DNA of 64,000 bases from CAZUDI01 sp964618975 (lineage in GTDB: Bacteria > Desulfobacterota > Desulfomonilia > UBA1062). The notes under the pieces are model-generated. The model made no database searches. It was not told the DNA's origin and saw nothing but the letters and a program-made list of their open reading frames with translations. Both the position numbers and the translations under genes were made by a program. This document shows positions 9,438 to 17,758 of the stretch, piece by piece (position 1 is the stretch's first letter; each line of letters begins with the position of its first letter). The DNA lies in assembly GCA_964618975.1 (NCBI GenBank), contig CAZUDI010000002.1, forward strand, positions 129,241 through 193,240. The letters are read 5' to 3'.

Positions 9438-9500
9438 GTCATCTGGGGGACGAACCCCGGGGCAGACCGCTGGCACCCCTGAGGCCGCCAGGGGAAGGCG
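9438..9500 (+). repeat. partial family A palindromic repeat inside the operon
   Basis: The stretch reads CATCTGGGGGACGAACCCC followed by GGGGCAGACCGCTGG and then a divergent GC-rich hairpin. It matches the first hairpin of family A but lacks the closing CCTCAGG..ATCAA. It sits in the 125-base gap between atuA and the acyl-CoA synthetase gene, ending just before that gene's ribosome binding site. Confidence 0.5.
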
Positions 9501-9528
9501 GCCCCATGCGATGAAAAGGAGGCCTATG

Positions 9529-11226
9529 ATGGAAGGGAGAGAGGACAGACCGTGGCTGGGGTCATATGATCCGTGGGTGGTGCCGGAGATGACATTGCCC
9601 GAGGAAACCTATGTAGATCTGCTGGAAAGGGCCATCCACCACTTTCCCGATACGGCGGCATATCATTTCCTCGGAGTTTCCGGGACCTACCAGGAGCTGG
9701 ATGAACTCTCCCTGCGTTTTGCCGCCTATCTTGTGCACCTGGGGTGCCGGCCGGGGGACGTGGTGGGCATCAATCTCCCCAACACCCCGCAGTACCTGAT
9801 CGCCCTGGCGGGCATCATGCGCTGTGGGTGTGTGGCCTCCGGCGTCTCTCCGCTCATGACACCCAAGGAAATGGCCTACCAGATCAACGACGCGGGCGTG
9901 AAGGTCCTTGTCACCCTGGATGCGATCTTCGAACAGCGCGTGCAGAGAATCCATGATCAGGTGCCGTCTCTCCGGGGCTGCGTCGTCACCAACATCGCCG
10001 ACCACCTCCCCTTCTATAAACGCTATGCCGGCAGATGGCTCAAGAAGATCCCTTCCGGCACGGTCACGCCCCTTCCCGGCAAGGAGGTCATCACCTTGCG
10101 CACCCTGATGCTCCGGTACAAGCCGCACCGGCCGCAGGTGTACATCACACCCGACGACACCTGTCTCATCCAGTACACCGGCGGCACGACCGGGTTGCCC
10201 AAGGGGGCCGTCCTGAGCCACCGGAACCTGGTTTCCAATATCGCCCAGGCGCAGCTGTGGTTGAATCTCGAGCCGGGCGGCAGTGTCGGCTGCTCGGGTT
10301 TTCCCTTCTTTCATCAGGCCGGCCTCTATTTCGGCATGATGTCCATGGGCCTGGGATTTACCCAGTGCATCATCCCCGATCCCCGCAACACCGCGCATCT
10401 CTGCCGGGAGATCGCCCGGTATAAACCGCGCGTCATGCTGCATGTGCCCTCCCTCTATCAGATGCTGGTGGATGACCCCCGCTTCGCGCGCATCGATTTC
10501 TCCGGTTGCGAGGTGTGTATCTCCGGCGCGGCACCGTTCACGAAGGAGGCCATCATCGCCCTGGAAGCGATCATCGGGGCGGGAAAGGTGGTGGAGATCT
10601 TCGGCATGACCGAGGCCAGCCCGCTTATCACCATGAATCCGCTCAAGGGCCCCAAGAAGCTCAGCTCTCAGGGTTTGCCGGTCCCCAATACCCGTGTCAA
10701 GATTGTGGACGTGGTCACGGGTACGGAGGAGGTGCCGCCAGGGGAGGTCGGCGAAGTCATCGTGCGCGGACCGCAGGTCATGCAGGGCTATCACAACAAA
10801 CCGGAGGATACCGCCCGTACCCTGCGTGAATTCGATCATGAGCAATGGCTCTATACCGGAGACGTGGCCTGGATGGACCAGGACGGCTATCTCTTCCTCG
10901 CCGATCGCATCAAGGACATGCTCATCGTCGGGGGATTCAAGGTGTTTTCCCGGGAGGTCGAGGAGGTCCTCTCCCAGCATCCGGCAGTCCAGTTGTGCGC
11001 CATCATCGGGCTGCCCCACCCCAAACGGCCCGACAGCCAGATCGTGAAGGCCGTCGTCCAGCCAGCCGCAACCTTACAGGGATACGATCAGGAAACCCTG
11101 CAGAAGGAGCTCCTGGCACACTGCCAGGAAAGCCTGGCGCCCTACAAGGTTCCCAAGATAATCGAGATCGTGGATGCCATACCGCTCACGGCCGTGGGCA
11201 AGGTGGACAAGAAGGCGCTGCGCTAG
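9529..11226 (+). CDS. AMP-dependent acyl-CoA synthetase
   Basis: Activates a carboxylic acid to its CoA thioester through an acyl-adenylate; 565 residues. Motifs seen are the phosphate loop YTGGTTGLPKGAV, the adenylate-binding FGMTEASP, the hinge region YLFLADRIKDMLIVGG, and the C-terminal catalytic lysine region TAVGKVDKKAL. The ATG used has AAGGAGG six bases upstream; a longer frame starting at a TTG overlaps a palindromic repeat. Its place after atuA matches AtuH, the acyl-CoA synthetase of the terpene pathway, which would activate citronellate or geranylate. The true substrate is not shown by the sequence. Confidence 0.88.
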   Translation: MEGREDRPWLGSYDPWVVPEMTLPEETYVDLLERAIHHFPDTAAYHFLGVSGTYQELDELSLRFAAYLVHLGCRPGDVVGINLPNTPQYLIALAGIMRCGCVASGVSPLMTPKEMAYQINDAGVKVLVTLDAIFEQRVQRIHDQVPSLRGCVVTNIADHLPFYKRYAGRWLKKIPSGTVTPLPGKEVITLRTLMLRYKPHRPQVYITPDDTCLIQYTGGTTGLPKGAVLSHRNLVSNIAQAQLWLNLEPGGSVGCSGFPFFHQAGLYFGMMSMGLGFTQCIIPDPRNTAHLCREIARYKPRVMLHVPSLYQMLVDDPRFARIDFSGCEVCISGAAPFTKEAIIALEAIIGAGKVVEIFGMTEASPLITMNPLKGPKKLSSQGLPVPNTRVKIVDVVTGTEEVPPGEVGEVIVRGPQVMQGYHNKPEDTARTLREFDHEQWLYTGDVAWMDQDGYLFLADRIKDMLIVGGFKVFSREVEEVLSQHPAVQLCAIIGLPHPKRPDSQIVKAVVQPAATLQGYDQETLQKELLAHCQESLAPYKVPKIIEIVDAIPLTAVGKVDKKALR

Positions 11227-11280
11227 CCTGCCGCCGATGGGCGCATTTCACTTACAATTTCAATAACAAAGGAGGTTGCC

Positions 11281-12414
11281 ATGTATTTCAATGAAACACA
11301 CGAGGCCTTCAGACAATCGGTAAAAAAATTCGTTGACAGAGAGATCAATCCCCACATGGATGCCTGGGAGGAAGAGGGAGTGCCCCTGAGAACGCTCTTC
11401 AAGAAGATGGGGGACCTCGGCTTTCTCGGCGTCCGCTACGACCCCCAGTACGGGGGGCAGGGTCTGGATTACTGGTACGAAACCATCCTGCTGGAGGAGC
11501 TCGGCCACATCCACGGCATGGGGGTGGCCACGGCGATCGCCGTGCAGACCAATATGGCGACCCCGGCGATCGCCGCCTTTGGCGGCCCGTACCTGAAAGA
11601 GACCTATCTCAAGCCGGCCATCGCCGGCGACATGGTCGCGGCGATCGCGGTGACGGAACCCGATGCGGGATCGGATGTGGCCGCCATCAAGACGCGCGCC
11701 GTCAGACGCGGGGACCGGTATGTGCTCAACGGTTCCAAGACCTATATCACGAACGGCACCCAGGCGGACTTTCTGACCCTTCTGGCCAAAACGGGAAACG
11801 ACGGCTACCATGCCTTCGGCCTGTTCGTCGTGCCGACCAACCTGCCCGGCTTCGAGGTCAGCAAGAAGCTCGACAAGATCGGTCTGCGCAGCAGCGATAC
11901 GGCCGAGCTCTTCTTCGACAACGTGGAGGTGCCGGTGGAGAACCTGATCGGGGAGGAGGGGGAAGGCTTCATCTACCAGATGCAGCAGTTCCAGCACGAA
12001 CGCTTTTCCATCCTGCCCGGGGTGCATGTCTGCGTCCAGGACATGATCGATATGACGGTCGCGCACCTCAGAGAGCGGGTGGTCTTCGGCAAACCGCTCA
12101 TAAGCAAGCAGGTGTTGCGGCATCGCCTGGCCGGCTGGCTGGTGAAGAACGAATCCCTCAAGCAGCTGACCTATCATATCGTGCGCATGAAGATGGCGGG
12201 GCTGGATGTCACGCGTGAGATCTCCATGGGCAAACTGCTGGCCGGGCAGTTGATCGCCGAGGTGGCCAGCGGGTGCCTGCAGATGTTCGGGGGCATGGGC
12301 TTCATCAATGAGACCCTGATATCGCGTTATTTCAGGGACTCGCGCATCATGTCGATCGGGGCCGGTGCGGACGAGGTGATGTGTGAGATCATCGCCCGCA
12401 CGTCGGGTTTCTAA
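11281..12414 (+). CDS. acyl-CoA dehydrogenase, isovaleryl/citronellyl-CoA dehydrogenase-like
   Basis: FAD-dependent alpha,beta-dehydrogenation of an acyl-CoA; 377 residues. The flavin and substrate signatures AIAVTEPDAGSDVA (near 121-134) and NGSKTYITNGT (near 150-160) are clear, as is the C-terminal RYFRDSRIMSIGAGADEVM. The usual catalytic glutamate position near the C terminus is a glycine (SIGAG). A glutamate at 240 in QHERF lies where isovaleryl-CoA and long-chain acyl-CoA dehydrogenases place their base. That suits a branched substrate and the AtuD role. The ribosome binding site is AAAGGAGG. Confidence 0.9.
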   Translation: MYFNETHEAFRQSVKKFVDREINPHMDAWEEEGVPLRTLFKKMGDLGFLGVRYDPQYGGQGLDYWYETILLEELGHIHGMGVATAIAVQTNMATPAIAAFGGPYLKETYLKPAIAGDMVAAIAVTEPDAGSDVAAIKTRAVRRGDRYVLNGSKTYITNGTQADFLTLLAKTGNDGYHAFGLFVVPTNLPGFEVSKKLDKIGLRSSDTAELFFDNVEVPVENLIGEEGEGFIYQMQQFQHERFSILPGVHVCVQDMIDMTVAHLRERVVFGKPLISKQVLRHRLAGWLVKNESLKQLTYHIVRMKMAGLDVTREISMGKLLAGQLIAEVASGCLQMFGGMGFINETLISRYFRDSRIMSIGAGADEVMCEIIARTSGF

Positions 12415-12424
12415 TCCTTAAGAC

Positions 12425-12564
12425 TGTCGCACAAGACCCCGGGGGAGCCTTTCTGAAAAAGGGATCCCCCAGTCCCCTCCCAAAGACTTTCATTGGTCCG
12501 GGGCAGGGCGCCTGCCCCAAGAATTGAAAGTTCTTGGTAAAGGTTTTCCCAGGGTTTTGCGACA
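12425..12564. repeat. 140-base imperfect palindromic element, family B, inside the operon
   Basis: Outer arms begin TGTCGCACAAGACCCC and end AGGGTTTTGCGACA. Nested within are GGGGGAGCCTTT...AAAAAGGGATCCCCC and an inner dyad of AAGACTTTCA with TGAAAGTTCTT around GGGGCAGG-GCG-CCTGCCCC. The whole could fold as a large cruciform or RNA hairpin. It fills most of the 177-base gap between the dehydrogenase and the oxidoreductase genes, so it may attenuate or process the operon transcript. Related sequence is found at 36349-36397 and 49751-49800. Confidence 0.65.
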
Positions 12565-12591
12565 TCCTCAATAGGAGAAAGGATATCACCG

Positions 12592-13566
12592 ATGTTTCAG
12601 ACGCAACTAACGGAAATGTTGGGCATACCTCACCCCCTCATGATGGGCGGGATGCAATGGCTCTCGACGGCCGAATTCGTAGCGGCGGCGGCGAACGCGG
12701 GCGTGATGGCCTTTCTGACGGCCGAGACCCAGCCGACCGCGGAGGCCCTGCGGGAGGAGATCCGTAAAACCCGCGCCCTGACGGACAGGCCCTTTGGGGT
12801 CAACATCAGTATGCTGCCGGAACTGGGGAAAGGCGAGCGCTCGCTGGGATTCGCACGCGTGGCCGCCGAGGAGGGGGTTGTGGCGGCGGAGACGGCCGGC
12901 AACGATCCGGCCTTCCTGGTCGGCGTGCTGAAGGCGGCGGGGATAAAGGTTTTCCATAAGGCCCCCACCCTGCGCTTTGCGAAAAGGGCCGTGGCCAGCG
13001 GTGTGGACGGAATCATCATTGTGGGCTTCGAATGCGGCGGACACCCCGGGATGGACGATATCCCGCTCGCGATCATGCTGCCGCGGGCCGTGGACGAGCT
13101 TGGGGTGCCCGTCATTGCAGCGGGCGGGATAGCCGATGCGCGGGGCTTTGTCGCCGCCCTGTGCTACGGGGCCGCCGGGGTGGTCATGGGATCGCGCTTC
13201 GTGGCATCGCGGGAATGCCCCATGCATGCGGATATCAAGCAGCGCTATGTCGAGGTGACGGAGAGGGACACCACCCTCATCATGCGCAGCCTGAACAACC
13301 CCATGCGCTGCATGCAGAATCGGGCCACCGGCAGGGCCCTGGAGATGGAGGCCCGCGGGGCGGGGCTGGCCGAGCTCCTGACGGTGGTAAGCGGCAAGAT
13401 CGGACGCGAGATGTATGCCCGGGGCGACCCGGAGGGCGTGCCCATCGCCTGCGGCCTGGGCGCGTCACTCATCCACGATATCCGGCCGATCGCCGAGCTT
13501 GTGGACGAGATCGTCACCGGGGCGCATGCCATCCTGTCGCGCGTCAGGACCATGGAAAAAGGTTGA
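12592..13566 (+). CDS. NAD(P)H-dependent flavin oxidoreductase, nitronate monooxygenase/FabK-like
   Basis: FMN-binding TIM-barrel protein of 324 residues of the 2-nitropropane dioxygenase/FabK superfamily. It begins with the typical IPHPLMMGGMQWLS, has FGVNISML near 63-70 and the catalytic-histidine segment VGFECGGHPG near 141-150. It then has PVIAAGGIADARG and GAAGVVMGSRF, which bind phosphate in this fold. In an acyl-CoA operon of an anaerobe, a nitronate oxygenase is unlikely, so an enoyl-thioester or related reduction is a reasonable guess. The ATG follows GGAGAAAGGA. It is the last enzyme gene before the TetR regulator. Confidence 0.82.
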   Translation: MFQTQLTEMLGIPHPLMMGGMQWLSTAEFVAAAANAGVMAFLTAETQPTAEALREEIRKTRALTDRPFGVNISMLPELGKGERSLGFARVAAEEGVVAAETAGNDPAFLVGVLKAAGIKVFHKAPTLRFAKRAVASGVDGIIIVGFECGGHPGMDDIPLAIMLPRAVDELGVPVIAAGGIADARGFVAALCYGAAGVVMGSRFVASRECPMHADIKQRYVEVTERDTTLIMRSLNNPMRCMQNRATGRALEMEARGAGLAELLTVVSGKIGREMYARGDPEGVPIACGLGASLIHDIRPIAELVDEIVTGAHAILSRVRTMEKG

Positions 13567-13733
13567 CCCTCCTTGATCTCAAGGGCGGGGTAGCCGGCCC
13601 GGGGCGTACCATGAACGGCTTAACCCCGCTGAAGATCCGGGAACTAGTGGTTATGATTCTTTAACTTCCCGGCGGAAACTCTACTATATATCCTCCCAAT
13701 ATTGTTGAAGTTGTGTGCCGCATATGATAGGGG

Positions 13734-14411
13734 ATGTTCGGGGTTGGTAAGATGAGCAGAGAGAAAACGACAAACGACAGCGTTCCGCGGCGATCGATGC
13801 GGCGAATGAGAGAAAAGGAAAACCGGTACAATACCATCCTGAAGGCGGCCGAGGAACTCTTTGCCCGCAAGGGCTTTCATCAGACGAGCATCGAGGAAAT
13901 CGCGGACCTGGCAGAAGTATCGACTGGGGCCGTATATTTTTATTTCAAGAACAAGGACGATCTACTTATCAAGCTGATGCATGCGATCGGCGTCTATTTG
14001 CGGAAATTGCTGGGGGAAGAGCTCACGCAGACCGTACTATCCCTGGCTGTATTCGAACAGATAGCCTTTACCTTCTTCCGAAATTTCTGCGTGCGCTATC
14101 CCGCCAAGATCGCCATTTTCTTCAGGGAATCCGTCGGTCAGAGTGCAGCGGTCGAAGAACAGCGCAAGCAGTTGTTCCTGAAGCTGACCCACGACATCAA
14201 AGAGGCCCTGGTCACGGTATGCAGGCAACAGGGGAAGACCTTTGATTCGGATTTCACCCCCGAGATCATCGCCGTATGCATCGTCGGGATCTACGAGCGC
14301 ATTGCCTGCCATTACTTTCTCTGGCAGGACGGTGCACCGGATATGGAGACTATCGCCCACAAGACCGTTGCGTTCATGCTGGGGGGAATCGGCAATCTCC
14401 TTGAGGATTGA
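13734..14411 (+). CDS. TetR/AcrR family transcriptional regulator
   Basis: One-component repressor of 225 residues. The DNA-binding helix-turn-helix lies near residues 30-72 (ILKAAEELFARKGFHQTSIE through GAVYFYFKNKDDLL), and the rest is a helical ligand-binding domain. It is co-directional with the acyl-CoA operon, 167 bases after its last enzyme. It probably senses an acyl-CoA or the free acid and represses the promoter at 2940-2983 (inference). The start is uncertain: an ATG six codons downstream (13752) is equally possible, and neither has a strong ribosome binding site. Confidence 0.85.
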   Translation: MFGVGKMSREKTTNDSVPRRSMRRMREKENRYNTILKAAEELFARKGFHQTSIEEIADLAEVSTGAVYFYFKNKDDLLIKLMHAIGVYLRKLLGEELTQTVLSLAVFEQIAFTFFRNFCVRYPAKIAIFFRESVGQSAAVEEQRKQLFLKLTHDIKEALVTVCRQQGKTFDSDFTPEIIAVCIVGIYERIACHYFLWQDGAPDMETIAHKTVAFMLGGIGNLLED

Positions 14412-14511
14412 GCCGCGGGGCAATAAGATCGACCGGATGCCCACCCTTTCCGGTCAGGCAGAGAGAGGACACCATAGATAACCGCCGGGGCCCTTCACCC
14501 GGCAATGCAGC

Positions 14512-15069
14512 TCAGGCGCACCTGGCCATGATGCGCCGGACATCGCCTTCGATGAGGCCCTTGATGTCGTGGATGATGCTTTCGGGCTCCTCGTGCATGC
14601 CTTCGACGACCCAGTGATTCACGATGCCGATGAAGGCATAGCAGTAGAAGTTGGCGATGAAGCGCCGGCGCTTCTCGCTGAGGGGAGACTCCCCGGCGAT
14701 CTCGTTGACGACATCGATCAGGCCCTTGATGGTCATGCGGTAGAGGAAGCGGTCGATCTCGTCGCGCGTCACATACCGCAGGACATTGCGGCAGAAGGAG
14801 GCGTTCTTCCGGATGTACCTCAGGATCCTCAAAAAGGCCTCCTGCCAGGTTTCGTAGGTGCGGCAGTCACTGATCAGCCGGAGGGCCTCGTCCTGATAGA
14901 TCCAGCCCAGCAGGTCGTAGATGTTCTGGAAATGATAATAGAAGGTCTGGCGGTTGATGCCGCATTCCTGAACGAGGGTCACGACGGTGATCTTATCGAG
15001 GGGGGTTGTCTGCATGAGTCGCTTGAGGGCCTCGGCCAGGGCCTGCCTGGTTCTGTGAGCCTGTGACAT
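14512..15069 (-). CDS. TetR family regulator, DhaS/TetR_C_8-like
   Basis: Regulator of about 185 residues with an N-terminal helix-turn-helix (ALAEALKRLMQTTPLDKITV through CGINRQTFYYHFQNIYDLL) and a short helical C-terminal domain. The INRQTFYYHF recognition helix and the small size match the DhaS-like branch of TetR proteins. The ATG chosen is preceded by AGAGG. It is divergent from the oleate hydratase gene across about 560 bases and probably controls it; no operator dyad stands out. Confidence 0.85.
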   Translation of the reverse strand: MSQAHRTRQALAEALKRLMQTTPLDKITVVTLVQECGINRQTFYYHFQNIYDLLGWIYQDEALRLISDCRTYETWQEAFLRILRYIRKNASFCRNVLRYVTRDEIDRFLYRMTIKGLIDVVNEIAGESPLSEKRRRFIANFYCYAFIGIVNHWVVEGMHEEPESIIHDIKGLIEGDVRRIMARCA

Positions 15070-15359
15070 ATCGATCACCTCTTGCTGTGTTCAGCTCGTG
15101 TCGGAGACGGATCGTTGCGTCCGGCGGCTCAGGGCCGGCCGTCTGCATAAAAGGCCGCTCCCTGTCCCGGGGCACCAGGGCGTGGTCCCTGATACTCCAT
15201 GCCGATAATAATCCAAAAGGGGGTTATTTTTCAAGAGCAAAGGAAGGTGCCCCTGTCTGCCTCCACCCCCGCGGCCTCAGGCAACCAGCCCAGGGTGGGC
15301 ATGACACCCCGGGCTGGCCCCCTCCATGAGGCCGCCAGGGGTGAGAACCGACCTGCTGC

Positions 15360-15436
15360 AAATCAGGGGGGGATGAACCCCTGCTGCGGGATTCTGCCCT
15401 GCTTGCCGCCGCCAGCAGCAGGGACTTCGACCCATA
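15360..15436 (+). repeat. family A palindromic repeat, copy in the TetR-ohyA intergenic region
   Basis: The element starts AATCAGGGGGGGATGAACCCC, runs through TGCCCTGCTTGCCGCCGCCAG and closes CAGGGACTTCGACCCATAG, so it is a diverged full-length copy. The rest of the divergent region (15070-15631) contains no gene; an AT-rich patch near 15205-15235 may hold a promoter. Confidence 0.65.
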
Positions 15437-15631
15437 GTCGCCCCCTTTTCGGCCTGCCCGGCCGTCTGTGGCAGGCGCCCCGGAGACTCTCCGTCTGCGC
15501 CGTTTCTTAGACATTCTCCGCCGTCTGTCCAATATCGCGACAGGGGACGGGGATTGTCTATGGGAAGCCCGGGTGGGCCCGGCTATCCTGTCACTGCACG
15601 ACCAACCGAACCGACAAAGGAGGAACGTTAC

Positions 15632-17227
15632 ATGCAGAAAGATCATGGCAACAGACAGGCCTATTTCGTTGGTGGCGGACTGGCGTCCCTGGCAGGCGCA
15701 GCGTACCTGATCCGTGACTGTGGCTTCACCGGCAAGAACATCCATGTCCTGGAAGCCCTGCCCGTCCTGGGCGGCAGCAATGACGGCGGCGGTGACCGTC
15801 GAAAGGGCTTCATCTGCCGCGGTGGCCGCATGCTGAATGAAGAGACCTACGAGAACTTCTGGGAGCTGTTCTCTTCCATCCCGTCCCTGGAAGAGGAGGG
15901 GCTGTCCGTGACCGATGAGATCCTGGCCTTCGACCACGCCCACCCCACGCATGCCAATGCCCGACTCGTCGACAGGGACGGCCAGGTCCTCGACGTCATG
16001 TCCATGGGCTGGGACATGGAGGACCGCAAGGCGATGATGATGCTGCTGCTCACGCCGGAGGAGAAGCTGGACAACCTCAAGATCAGCGACTGGTTCGCCA
16101 ACTGTCCGAACTTTTTCGAGACCAATTTCTGGTACATGTGGCAGACGACCTTCGCCTTCCAGAAATGGTCCAGCCTGTTCGAGTTCAAGCGCTACATGAA
16201 CCGCATGATCTTCGAGTTCTCGCGCATCCAGACCCTGGAGGGCGTCACCCGCACAAGATACAACCAGTACGAATCCGTCATCCTGCCCATCAGGGCCTAT
16301 CTCGCCGAAAAGGGCGTGGACTTCAGCCTCAAGTGCACGGTTACAGACCTGGATTTCAAAAAGGGCGACGGGATCACGGTCACGGGCATTCATTGTAAAA
16401 ATGCCAAGGGTCAAGCGGATGTCATCCAGCTCCAGGAAGGCGACCTGTGTCTGGTGATCAACGGCTGCATGACCGACTGCGCCACCCTGGGCGACTTCGA
16501 CACCCCGGCGGCCTGGAAGCCCGGGAAGCCCATCTCCGGTGAGCTGTGGACCAGGATCGCGGCCAAGAAGCCGGGACTGGGCAACCCTACCCCCTTCTTC
16601 GGCAACCCCGAGGAGACCGTCTGGCAGTCCTACACGGTGACGCTCAAGGGCAACAAGCTCCTCAAAAAGATCGAGAAACTCAGCCGCAACGTCCCCGGTA
16701 GCGGGGCGCTGATGACCTTCAAGGACTCCAGCTGGCTCACCTCCATCGTGGTGGCCGCCCAGCCCCATTTCAAGGACCAGCCGGAAGACCAGACCATCTT
16801 CTGGGGCTACAGCCTGTACACCGACACCCCGGGCGACTACGTGAAGAAGCCCATGCGGGATTGCACGGGCAAAGAGATCCTCACCGAGGTGCTTCACCAC
16901 CTGCACTTCGAGGACGAGATCGATGAGATCATGGAGGATGTCATCAATGTCATCCCCTGCATCATGCCCTACTGTGACGCGCACTTCCAGCCCCGGGCCA
17001 TGGCCGACCGCCCCGCGGTGGTCCCGGAAGGTTCCACCAACCTGGGCCTCATCAGCCAGTATGTCGAGATCCCCGAAGACATGGTCTTCACCGAGGAGTA
17101 CTCGGTGCGCGCTGCCCGCATCGCCGTCTACACCCTGATGGGGCTCAACAAGAAGGTCTGCCCCGTAACCCCCCACCAGCACGACATCCGGACCCTTCTG
17201 AAGGCCCTGATCACATCGTTGCGCTGA
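15632..17227 (+). CDS. ohyA: oleate hydratase (myosin-cross-reactive antigen family)
   Basis: FAD-dependent hydratase that adds water to the 9Z double bond of oleate and related unsaturated acids, giving 10-hydroxy acids. At 531 residues it is slightly shorter than characterised enzymes. The N-terminal FAD Rossmann motif is AYFVGGGLASLAGAAYL, followed by LEALPVLGGSNDGGG, the family ENFWELFSSIPSL and LKISDWF. The substrate-site region contains TRYNQYESVILPI. The ATG has AAAGGAGG upstream; a longer frame upstream has no such site. It is divergent from a TetR regulator and followed by a strong hairpin, so it is probably a single-gene unit. It may serve detoxification of unsaturated acids or supply of hydroxy acids. 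Confidence 0.93.
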   Translation: MQKDHGNRQAYFVGGGLASLAGAAYLIRDCGFTGKNIHVLEALPVLGGSNDGGGDRRKGFICRGGRMLNEETYENFWELFSSIPSLEEEGLSVTDEILAFDHAHPTHANARLVDRDGQVLDVMSMGWDMEDRKAMMMLLLTPEEKLDNLKISDWFANCPNFFETNFWYMWQTTFAFQKWSSLFEFKRYMNRMIFEFSRIQTLEGVTRTRYNQYESVILPIRAYLAEKGVDFSLKCTVTDLDFKKGDGITVTGIHCKNAKGQADVIQLQEGDLCLVINGCMTDCATLGDFDTPAAWKPGKPISGELWTRIAAKKPGLGNPTPFFGNPEETVWQSYTVTLKGNKLLKKIEKLSRNVPGSGALMTFKDSSWLTSIVVAAQPHFKDQPEDQTIFWGYSLYTDTPGDYVKKPMRDCTGKEILTEVLHHLHFEDEIDEIMEDVINVIPCIMPYCDAHFQPRAMADRPAVVPEGSTNLGLISQYVEIPEDMVFTEEYSVRAARIAVYTLMGLNKKVCPVTPHQHDIRTLLKALITSLR

Positions 17228-17237
17228 TCCTTAATCT

Positions 17238-17273
17238 GCGAGGCGGCAGGCCTGCATAAGCCTGCCGCCTCGC
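17238..17273 (+). terminator. hairpin after ohyA
   Basis: A perfect 13-base stem, GCGAGGCGGCAGG with CCTGCCGCCTCGC, and a ten-base loop begins ten bases after the ohyA stop codon. There is no strong T run after it, so it may be a weak or factor-assisted terminator. Confidence 0.65.
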
Positions 17274-17476
17274 GTCTCCGACACCCGCCCCGCGCACCTG
17301 CCCCAATCGCGCCCTGTTCGCATGCGCCCGCTTAAAAGCAGGGGTCGCTGCCCGCCCCGGGCAAGGGGCCCCCGACCACCGGCGGCAGGGGGGGATTGCC
17401 CCAGGCAGACTAACGCGGCTTCGGGGGCGACCAGGCCCCCGGGGCAGATCCCGCGCCCGTCCTGAGCCTTAGGGCA

Positions 17477-17533
17477 AGGCGCGTGCGAGAAAGGCCGCCG
17501 CAAGCGGCGGGAAATTCGACCCTGAGTCATTAA
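17477..17533 (+). repeat. partial family A palindromic repeat
   Basis: Contains CCGCCGCAAGCGGCGGGAAA followed by TTCGACCCTGAGTCATTAAA, the second hairpin and end of family A. The first hairpin has diverged. It lies between ohyA and the convergent amidohydrolase gene. Confidence 0.55.
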
Positions 17534-17565
17534 AGGGGCTTTAGTGCAAGGAAGGGGGGGTGAAA

Positions 17566-17647
17566 AAAGAGGGTGATTCGTGGGGTGTGGACGCTGCCGT
17601 TTCCTGGTGATAGTCTCTTGAGTCCTGTTTAAGCTATCACCCTCTTT
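17566..17647 (-). other. 82-base structured element with competing inverted repeats
   Basis: The ends are a perfect 12-base inverted repeat, AAAGAGGGTGAT and ATCACCCTCTTT. Inside, GGTGATAG (17606-17613) pairs with CTATCACC (17634-17641), which overlaps the outer arm, so the two helices exclude each other. Read on the minus strand the element ends in CTCTTTTTTC, as a terminator would. It lies downstream of the amidohydrolase gene on that strand. It may be a terminator, an attenuator or a small structured RNA; no known RNA family was recognised. Confidence 0.45.
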
Positions 17648-17709
17648 GTCTTTCTTATCGCATGAAGGCGCAGCGGGCACTATCGGACGGGGGCTGATTC
17701 TCGCGTAGG

Positions 17710-17739
17710 ACCTGGACTGACAGGGTCAGGGGTCCAGGT
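17710..17739 (-). terminator. hairpin downstream of the amidohydrolase gene
   Basis: ACCTGGAC (17710-17717) and GTCCAGGT (17732-17739) form a perfect 8-base stem with further TGAC/GTCA pairing inside the loop. It begins about 20 bases after the stop codon of the minus-strand amidohydrolase gene. No T run follows directly. Confidence 0.45.
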
Positions 17740-17758
17740 GAATCGGGTGCCCCCGGGC

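Noticed and set aside
12592..13566. True nitronate monooxygenase acting on nitronates
   Set aside because: The family is broad and the operon concerns acyl-CoA chemistry, probably in an anaerobe. The fold is kept as the call, not the oxygenase reaction.
17566..17647. Retron-like non-coding RNA (12-base end repeats, AGC after the first arm, CCAGGAAAC inside when read on the minus strand)
   Set aside because: It is only 82 bases, far shorter than known msr-msd RNAs, and no reverse transcriptase gene exists in the window. A terminator or attenuator explains the repeats more simply.
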